DNA of 28,456 nt from Globisporangium splendens (GCA_006386115.1 VFIW01000100.1:124084-152539); one strand, 5' to 3'. Numbered from the stretch's first letter, positions 9,729 through 19,066 are shown. Program-made: numbers and translations. The notes: generated by a model from the letters alone, not told the origin.

Positions 9729-11156
9729 ATGTGCGAGACCAAGCGCAATGGCGCCACAGGCGTAACCTCGGTGCAGCAGCCTCCCCCTCACCAGCAGCTG
9801 CCGCAAAGACCTGCAGATGAGGACGACGTTTGGGTCAAGCCTGCGACGCATTCAGCAGTGCTCTATACAACTGCGACCGCGCACATCGTCTCTCCCAGCG
9901 GCGCTGCCGTCTCCACCACAACTTCGACAAAGACAAAGGCAGTGGAGGCCCCATCCCCTCTGCACAAACTTTCCGCGACCCTTCCGATAAATGAGAACCT
10001 AATTGTTGAGTCTCTGCGAATGGCTCCGGGCCAAGATCCCGTCGAGAACAACATCAGCAACAAGAGCAACCTGCACGCTGACAAGAAGAGTGACCCGCAC
10101 ACTGCAACTTGCGCACTCGCGGAATCTGCACGCGAAGAAGACACCAGCAACAATACTATGGGTGCGTGCTATCCGAAATGCATGAACCATGACTTTGACG
10201 ACGGCCGCATCCTGCCGGGCATGCGCGCGCGAAGACCCGAGAGAAGATCCACGGCCAGCGCCAAGGTTAGCAGCACCGATAGCTATAATTACGACTGCAA
10301 TTACGGCTTCGAGTGCGTGGATCTGGAGCAGATCGGTGGTGGCTACGCGTCGTCGTCGGCCATGCGAATGAACACGACGCTGGATCTGGAGGAGCTCGCG
10401 CTCGAAGGTGGCGACAGCGACGATGGCTTCGAACACCCGCCGAAGAGCATCGTAGTGGATTATGAAGAAGCGCATGACGATGTGGCTGCTACGGCAGCAG
10501 ACGGCGTGAGTTCGCGACGTCAGAGCAAGAATAATAACAATGGCAAGACGGTCGAGTGCGCGCCTGATGCGTGCGCGCCTATGGAGAAGTTTTTGTATCT
10601 CCAGAACCCTGCGGATGAGCTCTTTGAGCTTGATACGCTGACGAGTAGTGTCTCGACGCCGTTGACGCCAGGACGCCGTCGCTCGTCGCGCAAGAGCAGC
10701 ATCGGGAACAGCAAGGACAACAACAGCAGTGAACTCACGACGCCGCGCCGCGGCAAGAGCATCATCTTTAAAAATGATCAAATTGTGGAAAAGCCGATGG
10801 TTGCCTCGAAGGAACCGATCTCGCCATCGACGCAGACGGAAATCAGCGAAGACAGCGAGCTCCGGTGCTCGCGCGTGCCGAAATTGTGTCTCTGCGAGGT
10901 GAAATTGCACAAGACCAAAGCATCCTGCTGGCTTGTAGCCAACAACGAGGTGTACGACGTCACGGGTATTATGGATGTGCACCCTGGCGGTGTCCGCTCC
11001 ATTTTGCGCAAAGCTGGCGGCCCGGATTGCACGCAGGACATGAAGTTCCACACCAAGAAGGCGCGAAAGATGCTCGAAAAGTGTTTTATTGGCAAGCTGC
11101 AGCCGTGCGGCGAAGACGACGACGCGAACACTGCCGGGAACTGCAGCATCATGTAA
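9729..11156 (+). CDS. Cytochrome b5-domain protein with C-terminal CaaX box
   Basis: 475 aa, no intron. Residues 1-385 are low-complexity and acidic/Ser-Thr-rich with no domain I recognise, including a basic Ser-rich patch with SP/TP-like sites (about 315-350). A cytochrome b5 fold occupies about 388-456: CWLVANNEVYDVT, then HPGG with heme ligand H418, and the second axial ligand H441 in KFHTKKA. The last four residues, CSIM, form a CaaX box of the farnesylation type (the same tetrapeptide ends prelamin A), preceded by an acidic linker. There is no hydrophobic tail anchor as in microsomal b5, so prenylation may provide the membrane attachment. An internal ATG at 10158 begins Met-Gly-Ala-Cys and could be an alternative start giving an N-terminal lipid site, but Pro at the fifth residue after Met argues against myristoylation. 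Heme binding is well supported; partner enzymes are unknown. Confidence 0.85.
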   Translation: MCETKRNGATGVTSVQQPPPHQQLPQRPADEDDVWVKPATHSAVLYTTATAHIVSPSGAAVSTTTSTKTKAVEAPSPLHKLSATLPINENLIVESLRMAPGQDPVENNISNKSNLHADKKSDPHTATCALAESAREEDTSNNTMGACYPKCMNHDFDDGRILPGMRARRPERRSTASAKVSSTDSYNYDCNYGFECVDLEQIGGGYASSSAMRMNTTLDLEELALEGGDSDDGFEHPPKSIVVDYEEAHDDVAATAADGVSSRRQSKNNNNGKTVECAPDACAPMEKFLYLQNPADELFELDTLTSSVSTPLTPGRRRSSRKSSIGNSKDNNSSELTTPRRGKSIIFKNDQIVEKPMVASKEPISPSTQTEISEDSELRCSRVPKLCLCEVKLHKTKASCWLVANNEVYDVTGIMDVHPGGVRSILRKAGGPDCTQDMKFHTKKARKMLEKCFIGKLQPCGEDDDANTAGNCSIM

Positions 11157-11542
11157 GATGCGAGACACAAAGCAAGGCACAGCAAAGAGGAGACCCAGTC
11201 GGATATTTAACAACAGCGAAAAGGAGAAAATGGAGAGAGAATGCGAGTAACAGTAGTCGGTAGTATATATTAGAAGCCGCAGTTGATTGATCCATGACGA
11301 CAATATCATCGCGGCGAAATAGATTGAATAGAATACACACGCGCTTGTCAAGCAACAATAAACAAACGCATACGTCCACGACAAATGCAACATCAGCAAA
11401 GTGAACTTGTGACTTGCAACAACATGTGTTGATATCTTTTCCGATTTATATTGCTGCTGTTACGTTGTGATACCCGCATAACGCAAGTCAACTTGCGCGT
11501 TTTGGACAACGTTGTGTATGTATATGGAGGCCGGCTGCTTGC
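11157..11542. other. Convergent intergenic region
   Basis: Lies between the stop codons of the cytochrome b5-domain gene and ARPC4, which face each other. It is AT-richer than the genes, contains an AATAAA-like element near 11358, and shows no coding signal. Confidence 0.6.
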
Positions 11543-12304
11543 TTAGGTGAACTGCTTCATGAACTCAGTCGCGACGATGCGGCCGCGCGCGTTGAGCGAG
11601 ATCTTCATTTCGCTGATCTCCTTGTCGATGTCCTCCATGAATGTGATGATAAAGTCGATCAGTTTGTGTTTGTACATGTTCTCCAAGTGCGTGTGGATCA
11701 CCAGGAAGCTCATGTCGTAACCCTTTTACACATGACCAAATGCAGCAAGCACGACATATTGAGGAACCCATTGCTCGACAAAAGCAAATTGTCGAAAAAC
11801 AAACACACAACATACCTCGACCGGCACGCGGCGCATGATGATGAACTGATCGGCGCGCTGCATTAAGAAGCGGTTGAACTTGTGGCAGAGGATCGTCTCG
11901 ATCTCGTCGGCCTGCTTGATGCAGATGCTCACGCGCGTCGAGTTGACCGAGGGCTCGATCAGGCACTTCTCGGTCTCATTGCGGCAGATCAGGATCGGGT
12001 TCAGCAACAATTCCTTGCTCAAACTGCACACATAAGCAAGCAAGATAGGTTACGCTGTCAGCATCGACAGCAAACGTAACCTTGCAAGCAAGAAGCAATA
12101 GCCTACCGCAATTCGACCTCCGGTTTGTTGTGGCGCTCGACGACTTGCGACGGAAAGTTGCGCAAACACAGCGCCGAGTCGAGCGAGTGGCGGATCGCCG
12201 TCAGGTACGGCGCGAGCGTGTTGGCCTGCACGTCAGCGACAGGGGGGAGAATACATTAAAGCACGCACATATACAGAGGGTTGTGCGTGCATGCTCCTTA
12301 CCAT
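11543..12304 (-). CDS. ARPC4: Arp2/3 complex subunit 4 (ARPC4, p20)
   Basis: Core structural subunit that, with ARPC2, forms the backbone of the Arp2/3 complex nucleating branched actin. Exons in transcript order: 12302-12304, 12107-12225, 11816-12023, 11543-11722; introns of 76, 83 and 93 nt, all GT-AG with phases agreeing. The product is 169 aa (human 168) and aligns end to end: [115 protein letters not shown]. The first coding exon is just the ATG: the context AAGATG is followed at once by the donor GTAAGG, and the second exon resumes at GCC after TGACGTGCAG. The gene is divergent from the DUF2804 gene, about 400 bp away. Confidence 0.95.
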
Positions 12305-12710
12305 CTTGTGCGTGTCGTGGATCTGCTTTCTTCCTTCTCTTTGATCTGACTTCACCCTCCTCTTGCAAGTTCACGCACACATGCACAGCCAAAAAACCTC
12401 TGCAGCATCATCCCCCATGTCACACACAACATTTTTGCCGAGGTTTTTTGTGCAACAACGTGAGGGTTACAGTTACGATTACGTTTGCTCTGTGTACCCC
12501 ACTTGAACCGTTCCAAACAGTGATCCAGCTGTAGGTGTAGTACACCTTGTGGGCTGACGCGAGAGTAACCCAACGGCGTATGCACCGCACGTATTACTCC
12601 CACACACAGGCTGGCTGCACAATGGGACTGGATGAGGATGATGGGACCGACGTTCTCACTCGCGCTTTGTAGAAAAGCAGACAGACAAGACAGCGTTCGA
12701 CTGAGCGAAT
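12305..12710. other. Divergent promoter region of ARPC4 and DUF2804 genes
   Basis: About 400 bp between the two start codons. It holds a perfect 7-bp inverted repeat around one base (AGGTGTA-G-TACACCT, 12533-12547) that could be a regulator site. No coding segment seen. Confidence 0.45.
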
Positions 12711-14480
12711 ATGGAGACCACCACTGGTGCCACAACGAGCAGCTCCAGGCGCGCTGTCAGACGCTACTACTTGGAGCTCAATGCGCGCACAATCGCCATG
12801 GTGTTGGTCGCTGGCATCGCTGCGCTTCTTGGCTATTTGTCTCCGACGCACGAGGACATGAACCCACACGCAACGCACGCGAGTCTCTTTCCAGCGACGC
12901 TGCTGGCACAGTCTCCGTTGGGAGACCAGTTGCTGCGTTATGCGTACAATGATACTGGGGGTGGTGGACTGGAGTACGCGTTTGGACGGTGGAAGACGCC
13001 TGTGCGCAACGTCACGTTCCATTCGGATGATGCTGATAAGTGGCAGACGTTGAAAACGAACGTGTTTATGACAAAGTGGTGGCACTACAGCTCGTTCAAT
13101 ACAGAAGAGTACTTTATTGGCATGGCGATCGTCAAGGTGCGTATGCATGAGAGAGACAATTGCGTGCATATTCTGACGCATTTGCTCTAACTATGTATGT
13201 TTAGCTGGGCTATGCGAACGATGCGTTCGTCTACGTCGTGGACAAGACTGCGTCCATTGCAGAGAAGTTTGAGTACACAGGTATGCTCTATATGCACATA
13301 TCTATACAAAGTATATCCATCTCGTCAGGTATATTCGTCAATTTTCTGTGTTTCTCATGTCCATCGTTGCTGCTTCAGTGCGTCTTCCGGGGGACGTCGG
13401 GTTGTCCTTCGCATCGTCCTCAATCGATGGCAAGGTACGTTAAATATGTATTTTATGGCTATAGCAGCGCGCTTGTCAGTAACTGAATCGCCATTTACAG
13501 GTCTGCACGTCGTCCAGGTCACCATTTTCTTCGTCGGCTTTCATCTCGTTTTGCTACGCTGACACTGCCAACGAGTGGAAAGTCGACGCGAATGTCACGA
13601 CGGTGCGAGAAGCTAGCAATACTTGAATGAATTTGTTTAAAGTAATTAACAGACTGGCGTTTGCATAGATTGGAGCCACAAGTGGAGAGTCTCGGCTGTT
13701 TACCGCGAGCCTTCGTCTCGAGCGCGAAGAAGCGCTTGCACTGCTGTTTCCACTAGGAAACGACAGCATGCGTCCAGCCTACGTCCACAAAGCAGCAGGG
13801 AGCCCCGTGCGTGGATCCTTCAGTTTCGGGAATGTGTCCGTCGATGTATCGGAGGTGGCGTCTTCCCCCGCGCTCGGTGCGATCGACTGGACGCGCAGCC
13901 TCGCTCTGCGATGCACGCGATGGAACTGGGCGTCCACCAGCTTCTTTGGACGCGCGGTTACGACAACCGCGGTAGTGGATGCCTCTGGAGTTGCCAGTAC
14001 GAGAACGACCGAACAAGTTGCACGAATCGGGATCAACTTGAGCAAGGACGTGTACGATATCGATGGTGAATCCCAGGAAAACGCGATTTGGATCAATGGA
14101 AAAGTGTTTCCTCTTCGTGGCGTGGGGTTTTCGATACCAGCGGACCCAGTCCGCGAGCAATGGAGAATACAATCAGTTGATGGCTTGTACGTGGAATCCA
14201 GTGCTGGAGTAGAGCATCAGTTGAGGTAATAGTGCTATGCTGACAATCTTGTTTTGTGTTTGATGTTGTCAGGACCCATGAGGCTGTCAATCTGACGTTC
14301 ACGCCACGCGGAAGTCGAGAAGATCACACGAAGCTTGTTGTCATGGAAAGCGATTTCATCCAGCCGTATGGAACGTTCAGTGGCCACATCCGCATCATGA
14401 GTGAGGAGCAAAGCGTGATCATGGATGTGCAAGTTGACAATGCGTTTGGCGTCGTGGAGCAGCACTTTGCGCTTTGGTGA
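12711..14480 (+). CDS. DUF2804 family membrane-anchored protein
   Basis: Exons: 12711-13136, 13205-13280, 13379-13434, 13501-13602, 13669-14225, 14273-14480; introns of 68, 98, 66, 66 and 47 nt, all GT-AG and in phase, giving 474 aa. Residues 1-24 are Thr/Ser-rich then basic; 27-43 form one transmembrane segment (TIAMVLVAGIAALLGYL), so a signal-anchor protein with the rest lumenal or extracellular. Family landmarks: FNTEEYFIGMAIVKLGYAN with FVYVVD; an acidic/aromatic core around DWTRSLALRCTRWNWAS; INLSKD, then ENAIWINGKVF; and the C-terminal VNLTFTPRG, QPYGTFSGH, FGVVEQHFALW, all typical of DUF2804 (PF10974). Biochemical function of the family is unknown. Its last 79 bp, from 14402, are also the left edge of the downstream tandem repeat, so truncated copies of this 3' end recur at 18248, 22091 and 25937. 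Confidence 0.88.
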
Positions 14481-15220
14481 TTGAAAACTTGAGATTGTAG
14501 GACTGACGTTGCTATCGGTACGAGGAAGAACCGCCTGAATTTGTTTACTTCAACGCCGCGAGCTTTGTTTATTGGATTTCACCATCACTATGTGGTGTCC
14601 CATGAATGATGGCCATCGAGTGTATCCACTTGAAACACTGAGTCATGTCCAGATCTCCGCTTAACAAACAAACCAGGGAACAGACGGGTAACAGTCTGCT
14701 TTCAAGCAAACGAAGGAACCAGCCACTCACACTTTCTCCTTGGAATGCACCCCGACGTATTTGAACAGCCTCGGCCGCTGGGAAGCCTCTCGGGGTGCTT
14801 CGTAGCATCGCACAGCTAACATGAGTCAGTTTTCCTTTATGACACGTGTTGTGCGATTTCAACTGATGCGACCTAGAGCGTGTGTGAAGGAATGAACTTG
14901 ATCTCACTTGTAAGCAGCCGCATTTCGATGGGACCCGGCTGCTGACTCAGGCACAGACTGACGACCTGGTCACATTGCCAACTTGAGATTGGTGAGACCC
15001 GAAACAGCCAACACTCAGGTAGCGTTTACTATTTATACCTGCCAGCCATTCTCAACCTGGTCATGCGTCTACTTCGCCCTCAACGCACAGACAGCGCGAG
15101 CGATATCGGTAGTATATTTCGAAGGCAAACGTGCATCCAACTGCTCCTCGCCGCTACTATCCGGAATCCCGTCACCACGCATCCTTCTTCTCAGCTCACT
15201 TCACAATTTGCTTCGTCTAG
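14481..15220. other. Unit 1 spacer between DUF2804 stop and SOD remnant
   Basis: Contains the 3' untranslated region of the DUF2804 gene and then about 600 bp without a convincing gene. A 112-codon minus ORF (14569-14907) is identical in units 1-3, but the DNA is near-identical there anyway and unit 4 breaks it. Plus-strand open segments at 14983-15282 may be decayed upstream parts of the SOD-like remnant, but I could not align them to the intact protein. Confidence 0.4.
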
Positions 15221-15565
15221 CTCAACCACACAAACAGCCTCGTCGCGACAACCAAGAAGGCAAGCAGCACATGGGTCGATGAGCACTACCTGCTCGTGCC
15301 GGAGAATACGGCCATGTGGAACATCGTCCTGCACGCCGTGTGCGGCACTACTAAACCACGTCTCGCGTGCGCAGTTGGCAAGCTGATGGCGACGACCAAC
15401 ACGACGGCCAACACGACAACCAACACGACGGCCAACACGACGACCAACACGACAACCACGCCGAGTCCTATGCCATCCGCAACAGCGAGTGCGAGCAGCA
15501 CGTACGCGTTCAATGGCTTTGTCGTCGCGACGTTGCCCGCGCTGGTGGTCAGCGCCATGATGTAA
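15221..15565 (+). pseudogene. C-terminal remnant of a GPI-anchored Cu-only SOD-like gene (unit 1)
   Basis: In frame to the TAA at 15563-15565, this stretch matches the C-terminal third of the intact SOD on the other strand: TWVDEHYLLVPENTAMWNIVLHAVC, split here as TWVDEHYLLV and PENTAMWNIVLHAVC, against HWTDDHYPLVSENTPQWNIILHAVC, likewise HWTDDHYPLV and SENTPQWNIILHAVC; both continue to PRLACA. It keeps the last copper-ligand His and both late Cys. A Thr/Asn-rich stalk with many NTT glycosylation sequons follows, then a hydrophobic tail (FVVATLPALVVSAMM) typical of a GPI-attachment signal. The first two thirds of the SOD domain cannot be found upstream, where a stop (TAG 15218-15220, which could also be a splice acceptor) precedes the homology, so I call it a remnant. 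Confidence 0.65.
15398..15457. repeat. 12-bp minisatellite in SOD remnant (unit 1)
   Basis: Five copies of AACACGACNRCC, preceded by a half copy, encoding the Asn-Thr-Thr-Xaa stalk. Units 2 and 3 have the same copy number at 19244-19303 and 23087-23146; unit 4 has only two (about 26947-26970). Confidence 0.9.
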
Positions 15566-16627
15566 GAGCCATATGCAATAATAGCAACAACATCAAGCTC
15601 AAGAGTACCGACGAATAGTTTCTTCTTGTCCTCGCAAGGCTTTTCGCGATATACGCATGTATCCCCATTTCACGCCATTCTTTTTCTCCAACAGCGGATA
15701 TGCTGGAAGATCAGACGCTGTACATAGAAGGGAGGCATGTCGTGCAGCTATCAGGATGGATACACTTTGATGGCCATCACTCACGGGATATCATACACTG
15801 TGCATCCCAAGTCACACACACACACACACACACACCAAGAATTGCTCGAAATGTGCGCAACGCCTCAAATGCCGTACATCGTAGAACACTCTCGCCTTGG
15901 TGCATCAACTTACCGTGCAACACGACGCAAGAAAGCATCGGGGGAAGCAAAACGAAGTATTTCGATATTTTTCTCGTAGGCAGTGAGTGTGGCACGCGCA
16001 TGCATAAATAGCTCGTGCGTTAAGAGGCGGTTTGGCGCAGACAGATCAAGCAACGATTGATTACTTTACTGCCTTCGAATGCTTTGATGCCGACAGAGAT
16101 CACTACTCTGTAGCATCTCAGCCGACCCGTTTGCCAACAGCGCAAGCCACACGAGACGTCGCAGATCCACAGACGGCGTATAGGATGACGTTCCATTGCG
16201 CCGAATTCTCTCTCACCAGCGGGTATGCAAAGCCCATTGTGCGGTATGAATGTCATTCATATATCTCCTGTTTGTATAGGATCACCTCCCACGCGGCATC
16301 AAGAAACTCGGTCGTGCATCCAGGGAGCTCGAAGGTTCCACGTACGTTTTATACGGAAAGTGCGAACGAGAGGCACAATTGGCGCTCGAAGCTAACAGAC
16401 TCCCACCACGCATGCACGCGCTCGTGCAGCGATCACCACCCTCCAACAGGAGTCGTTCGCTCACTGGATAGAGCAATCGCAATTGAAACAGTCGCAGATG
16501 GTGGAAGACTTTTGCACGCATGGACGTCATTAAAAGCAGTGTTTTTCTTGTTCATTTTGCAAGTTAAAGAGAAAGTGAAGAGATGCGATTGTTTGAGTAT
16601 CACGATGGCGCGTAGGCTGCTTCTGTC
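15566..16627. other. Unit 1 unassigned coding-like segment
   Basis: About 1 kb between the SOD remnant and the stop of the SOD gene. It has a (CA)11 run (15813-15834) and plus-strand open stretches, the longest from about 16020 to 16640 with no ATG near its start (first codons ALRGGLAQTDQATIDYF). Acceptor-like sites (TTTCTCCAACAG near 15697; TTTGTATAG near 16280) punctuate it. Another frame at 16283-16475 reads GRASRELEGSTYVLYGKCE, which is also protein-like. I suspect a decayed multi-exon gene of unknown family; frames differ between units 1-3 and unit 4. Confidence 0.3.
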
Positions 16628-17443
16628 TTACGAAGAGTGAGTGCTCACTTTGACTTTCCACCCCTTGTGACCGTAGGTCGGCGCTGGCGTTGGCATCGCT
16701 GGCGTGTACGTTGACGTCTTGTCATCATCACTATCATAGTCGTAGTCATTGCCATAGTCGTAGTCATAGTCGTTGTCATAACCATAGTCGTCCGTGCGCT
16801 TGCCCAGAGCACACGCCAGGCGCGGCGTGGCCTTGTTGTCGCATACGGCGTGCAGGATGATGTTCCACTGCGGCGTGTTCTCCGACACGAGTGGGTAGTG
16901 GTCGTCCGTCCAATGGCCCGAGACCTGCTTGTGGGAATCGAGCTTGAAGTCGCCGAGCTTGCCGGCCAGGTCGCCCTTCTCGCACACGCCCGGATTGGCG
17001 AGATAGTTGGCGGGCGAGCACGCGTACGACGCGATCTTGGGCAGACACGCCGGCGTCTCGGCGAACTCGGAGTTGGGACCGCACGCGTAGAGCGGGTCGT
17101 AGTGGTTGCTCGTGGCGGCCTTGGAGCACTGCGCGAACGAGTCGGACGACTTGGTCGAGTTCCACTTGACATGGATGTGCCACTTGTACTCGGTGGGCTC
17201 GGTCGTGCAGTTGCCGTCGAGCTTTTTGAGTGCCGCGACGTCGACTTGGCTGAAGTCGAGGTTGGCGCTGATGTCGGCCTTGGTGGGGTAGTTGGTGGGT
17301 GACGGGTAGTTGACTTTGATGGCGCCCTTGACGCCGCCGGCCCACTGCGGGTCGAACTCGTACACGAACGTCTGGGCACGCGAAGTCGTGGCCATGGCCG
17401 CAAGCGTGGCAAGCGTCATCGTGAGCATCTTTGCAGAGAGCAT
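16628..17443 (-). CDS. Secreted Cu-only superoxide dismutase-like protein, copy 1
   Basis: Predicted extracellular enzyme converting superoxide to oxygen and peroxide. 271 aa, single exon; ATG at 17443 is the first in frame. A signal peptide (1-23, hydrophobic core LTMTLATLAAMA, cleavage after SRA) is followed by a Cu/Zn-SOD-like beta barrel (about 25-212). Copper ligands expected of the family are present: H89 and H91 (WHIHV), H114 (NHYDP), H198 (ILHAV); active-site Arg is R208 (TPRLAC). The zinc-loop histidines are absent, and CEKGDLAGKLG (154-164) has the Glu-x-x-Asp pattern (E155, D158) that replaces zinc in Cu-only SODs such as Candida SOD5. Eight Cys (79, 106, 121, 133, 142, 154, 201, 211) suggest disulfides. 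A Tyr/Asp repeat tail (220-241) and Pro/Thr segment follow, with no GPI signal. A GTGAGC near the end could be an intron donor, so the last seven residues are less certain. Activity is inferred, not shown. Confidence 0.85.
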   Translation of the reverse strand: MLSAKMLTMTLATLAAMATTSRAQTFVYEFDPQWAGGVKGAIKVNYPSPTNYPTKADISANLDFSQVDVAALKKLDGNCTTEPTEYKWHIHVKWNSTKSSDSFAQCSKAATSNHYDPLYACGPNSEFAETPACLPKIASYACSPANYLANPGVCEKGDLAGKLGDFKLDSHKQVSGHWTDDHYPLVSENTPQWNIILHAVCDNKATPRLACALGKRTDDYGYDNDYDYDYGNDYDYDSDDDKTSTYTPAMPTPAPTYGHKGWKVKVSTHSS

Positions 17444-17507
17444 TGTCGAATGCGTACTTTGGAGCGTGTTGGTGTGTTGGAGAGAAGACACTTGGTGAAG
17501 AGGAACC

Positions 17508-17523
17508 AAATTGGAGAATGAGT
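17508..17523 (-). promoter_or_regulatory. Oomycete core promoter (Inr + FPR) of SOD copy 1
   Basis: On the minus strand the bases read ACTCATTCTCCAATTT, matching the oomycete consensus GCTCATTYYNCAWTTT at 15 of 16 positions. It is 65 bp upstream of the ATG, the normal distance for transcription starts in these organisms. Confidence 0.85.
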
Positions 17524-18247
17524 CCTCGCTTAAACTCTATCCGGTCAAGAGACAGAGGAGGGAATAGCTCAAGTGATGAAGAGAAAGGAGGGGGCACATG
17601 GAGGGAGCAGCAAGAGGGAGAAGAGAAGATGAACTTTACAAACGGTGGCTTAAACAAATCGTCCATGTCGTACCATTTCGGACGTTGCAGTGGCTCCTTC
17701 TTGGTGTCATGCTGCTGTGGGGTTCTGGTTGGTGGAGAAAGAAAAATCAGATTCTGAAACCTGTGTGAACACTTCTGCAGTTCAATATAGAGGCCCTTAC
17801 TGGATATTGAAAGGTGCTCTTATCATTATTTGACTATTATAACTGAATAGAGTATAACTAATACAGGTTCTATTCGTCTTCATGAGTGTTTTTTATCCAA
17901 ATGGGTACACTGCAAGGAAGAGGCAGGATATTGGATGTTTGGGTTTTGCGTTGGTGGCTCAGACGCGCTCACTTCTCTTTCAGTAGTTGGTTGAAGCTAT
18001 ACGCTAAGGTCTCTGTTGGCACGGCTAAACCAGGAGAAGCTCATATCACGACCTCAAACCATTACGAATTGCGCTCATATTGGTGAATCGATGCGTGTTC
18101 ATTTTGGACGCGAGCCAAGTTGAAAAGGGAGATGCGTATCCAGCGCACGCATAAAAGATATTTGTTCCAGCAAGAGTTTCCTACACTAGGACACTAGGCA
18201 CTAGGATGCGCCACGGATATTGGGGAGTTCACGAACAGAGACCATGT
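17524..18247. other. Unit 1 distal spacer
   Basis: About 720 bp upstream of the SOD promoter, up to the unit junction. It has a GA-rich tract (17550-17630) and AT-rich sequence, with no coding signal. It is likely the regulatory region of SOD copy 1. Confidence 0.5.
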
Positions 18248-18326
18248 TGAGGAGCAAAGCGTGATCATGGATGTGCAAGTTGACAATGCGTTTGGCGTCG
18301 TGGAGCAGCACTTTGCGCTTTGGTGA
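18248..18326 (+). pseudogene. Orphan 3' end of DUF2804 gene, unit 2
   Basis: Identical to 14402-14480 of the intact gene, including the final FGVVEQHFALW codons and TGA. No upstream exon precedes it: the sequence before 18248 is the distal spacer of unit 1. It cannot make a DUF2804 protein. Confidence 0.9.
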
Positions 18327-19066
18327 TTGAAAACTTGAGATTGTAGGACTGACGTTGCTATCGGTACGAGGAAGAACCGCCTGAATTTGTTTACTTCAAC
18401 GCCGCGAGCTTTGTTTATTGGATTTCACCATCACTATGTGGTGTCCCATGAATGATGGCCATCGAGTGTATCCACTTGAAACACTGAGTCATGTCCAGAT
18501 CTCCGCTTAACAAACAAACCAGAGAACAGACGGGTAACAGTCTGCTTTCAAGCAAACGAAGGAACCAGCCACTCACACTTTCTCCTTGGAATGCACCCCG
18601 ACGTATTTGAACAGCCTCGGCCGCTGGGAAGCCTCTCGGGGTGCTTCGTAGCATCGCACAGCTAACATGAGTCAGTTTTCCTTTATGACACGTGTTGTGC
18701 GATTTCAACTGATGCGACCTAGAGCGTGTGTGAAGGAATGAACTTGATCTCACTTGTAAGCAGCCGCATTTCGATGGGACCCGGCTGCTGACTCAGGCAC
18801 AGACTGACGACCTGGTCACATTGCCAACTTGAGATTGGTGAGACCCGAAACAGCCAACACTCAGGTAGCGTTTACTATTTATACCTGCCAGCCATTCTCA
18901 ACCTGGTCATGCGTCTACTTCGCCCTCAACGCACAGACAGCGCGAGCGATATCGGTAGTATATTTCGAAGGCAAACGTGCATCCAACTGCTCCTCGCCGC
19001 TACTATCCGGAATCCCGTCACCACGCATCCTTCTTCTCAGCTCACTTCACAATTTGCTTCGTCTAG

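Larger units (their letters stand above)
14402..18247. repeat. Tandem repeat unit 1 (3846 bp)
   Basis: First of four head-to-tail copies. The unit is defined by the recurrence of TGAGGAGCAAAGCGTG at 14402, 18248, 22091 and 25937. Contents, left to right: last 79 bp of the intact DUF2804 gene, untranslated spacer, SOD-like C-terminal remnant (plus), unassigned segment with CA repeat, SOD gene (minus), core promoter, spacer. The right junction is abrupt (ACCATGT joined to TGAGGAGC), with three CACTAGG motifs at 18184-18205 just before it. No terminal repeats, target-site duplications or transposase were seen, so this is a segmental tandem duplication and not an element. Confidence 0.95.

Noticed and set aside
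10158..10181. N-myristoylation site at internal Met-Gly of the b5-domain protein
   Set aside because: An upstream in-frame ATG exists and Pro occupies a position normally held by a small residue in myristoylation sites; kept only as an alternative start.
9999..11399. 466-codon minus-strand ORF
   Set aside because: Antisense of the cytochrome b5-domain gene; no motif of its own.
14569..14907. 112-codon minus ORF conserved in units 1-3
   Set aside because: Identity reflects the near-identical DNA of the repeats; unit 4 shifts the frame with a 1-bp insertion near 26250.
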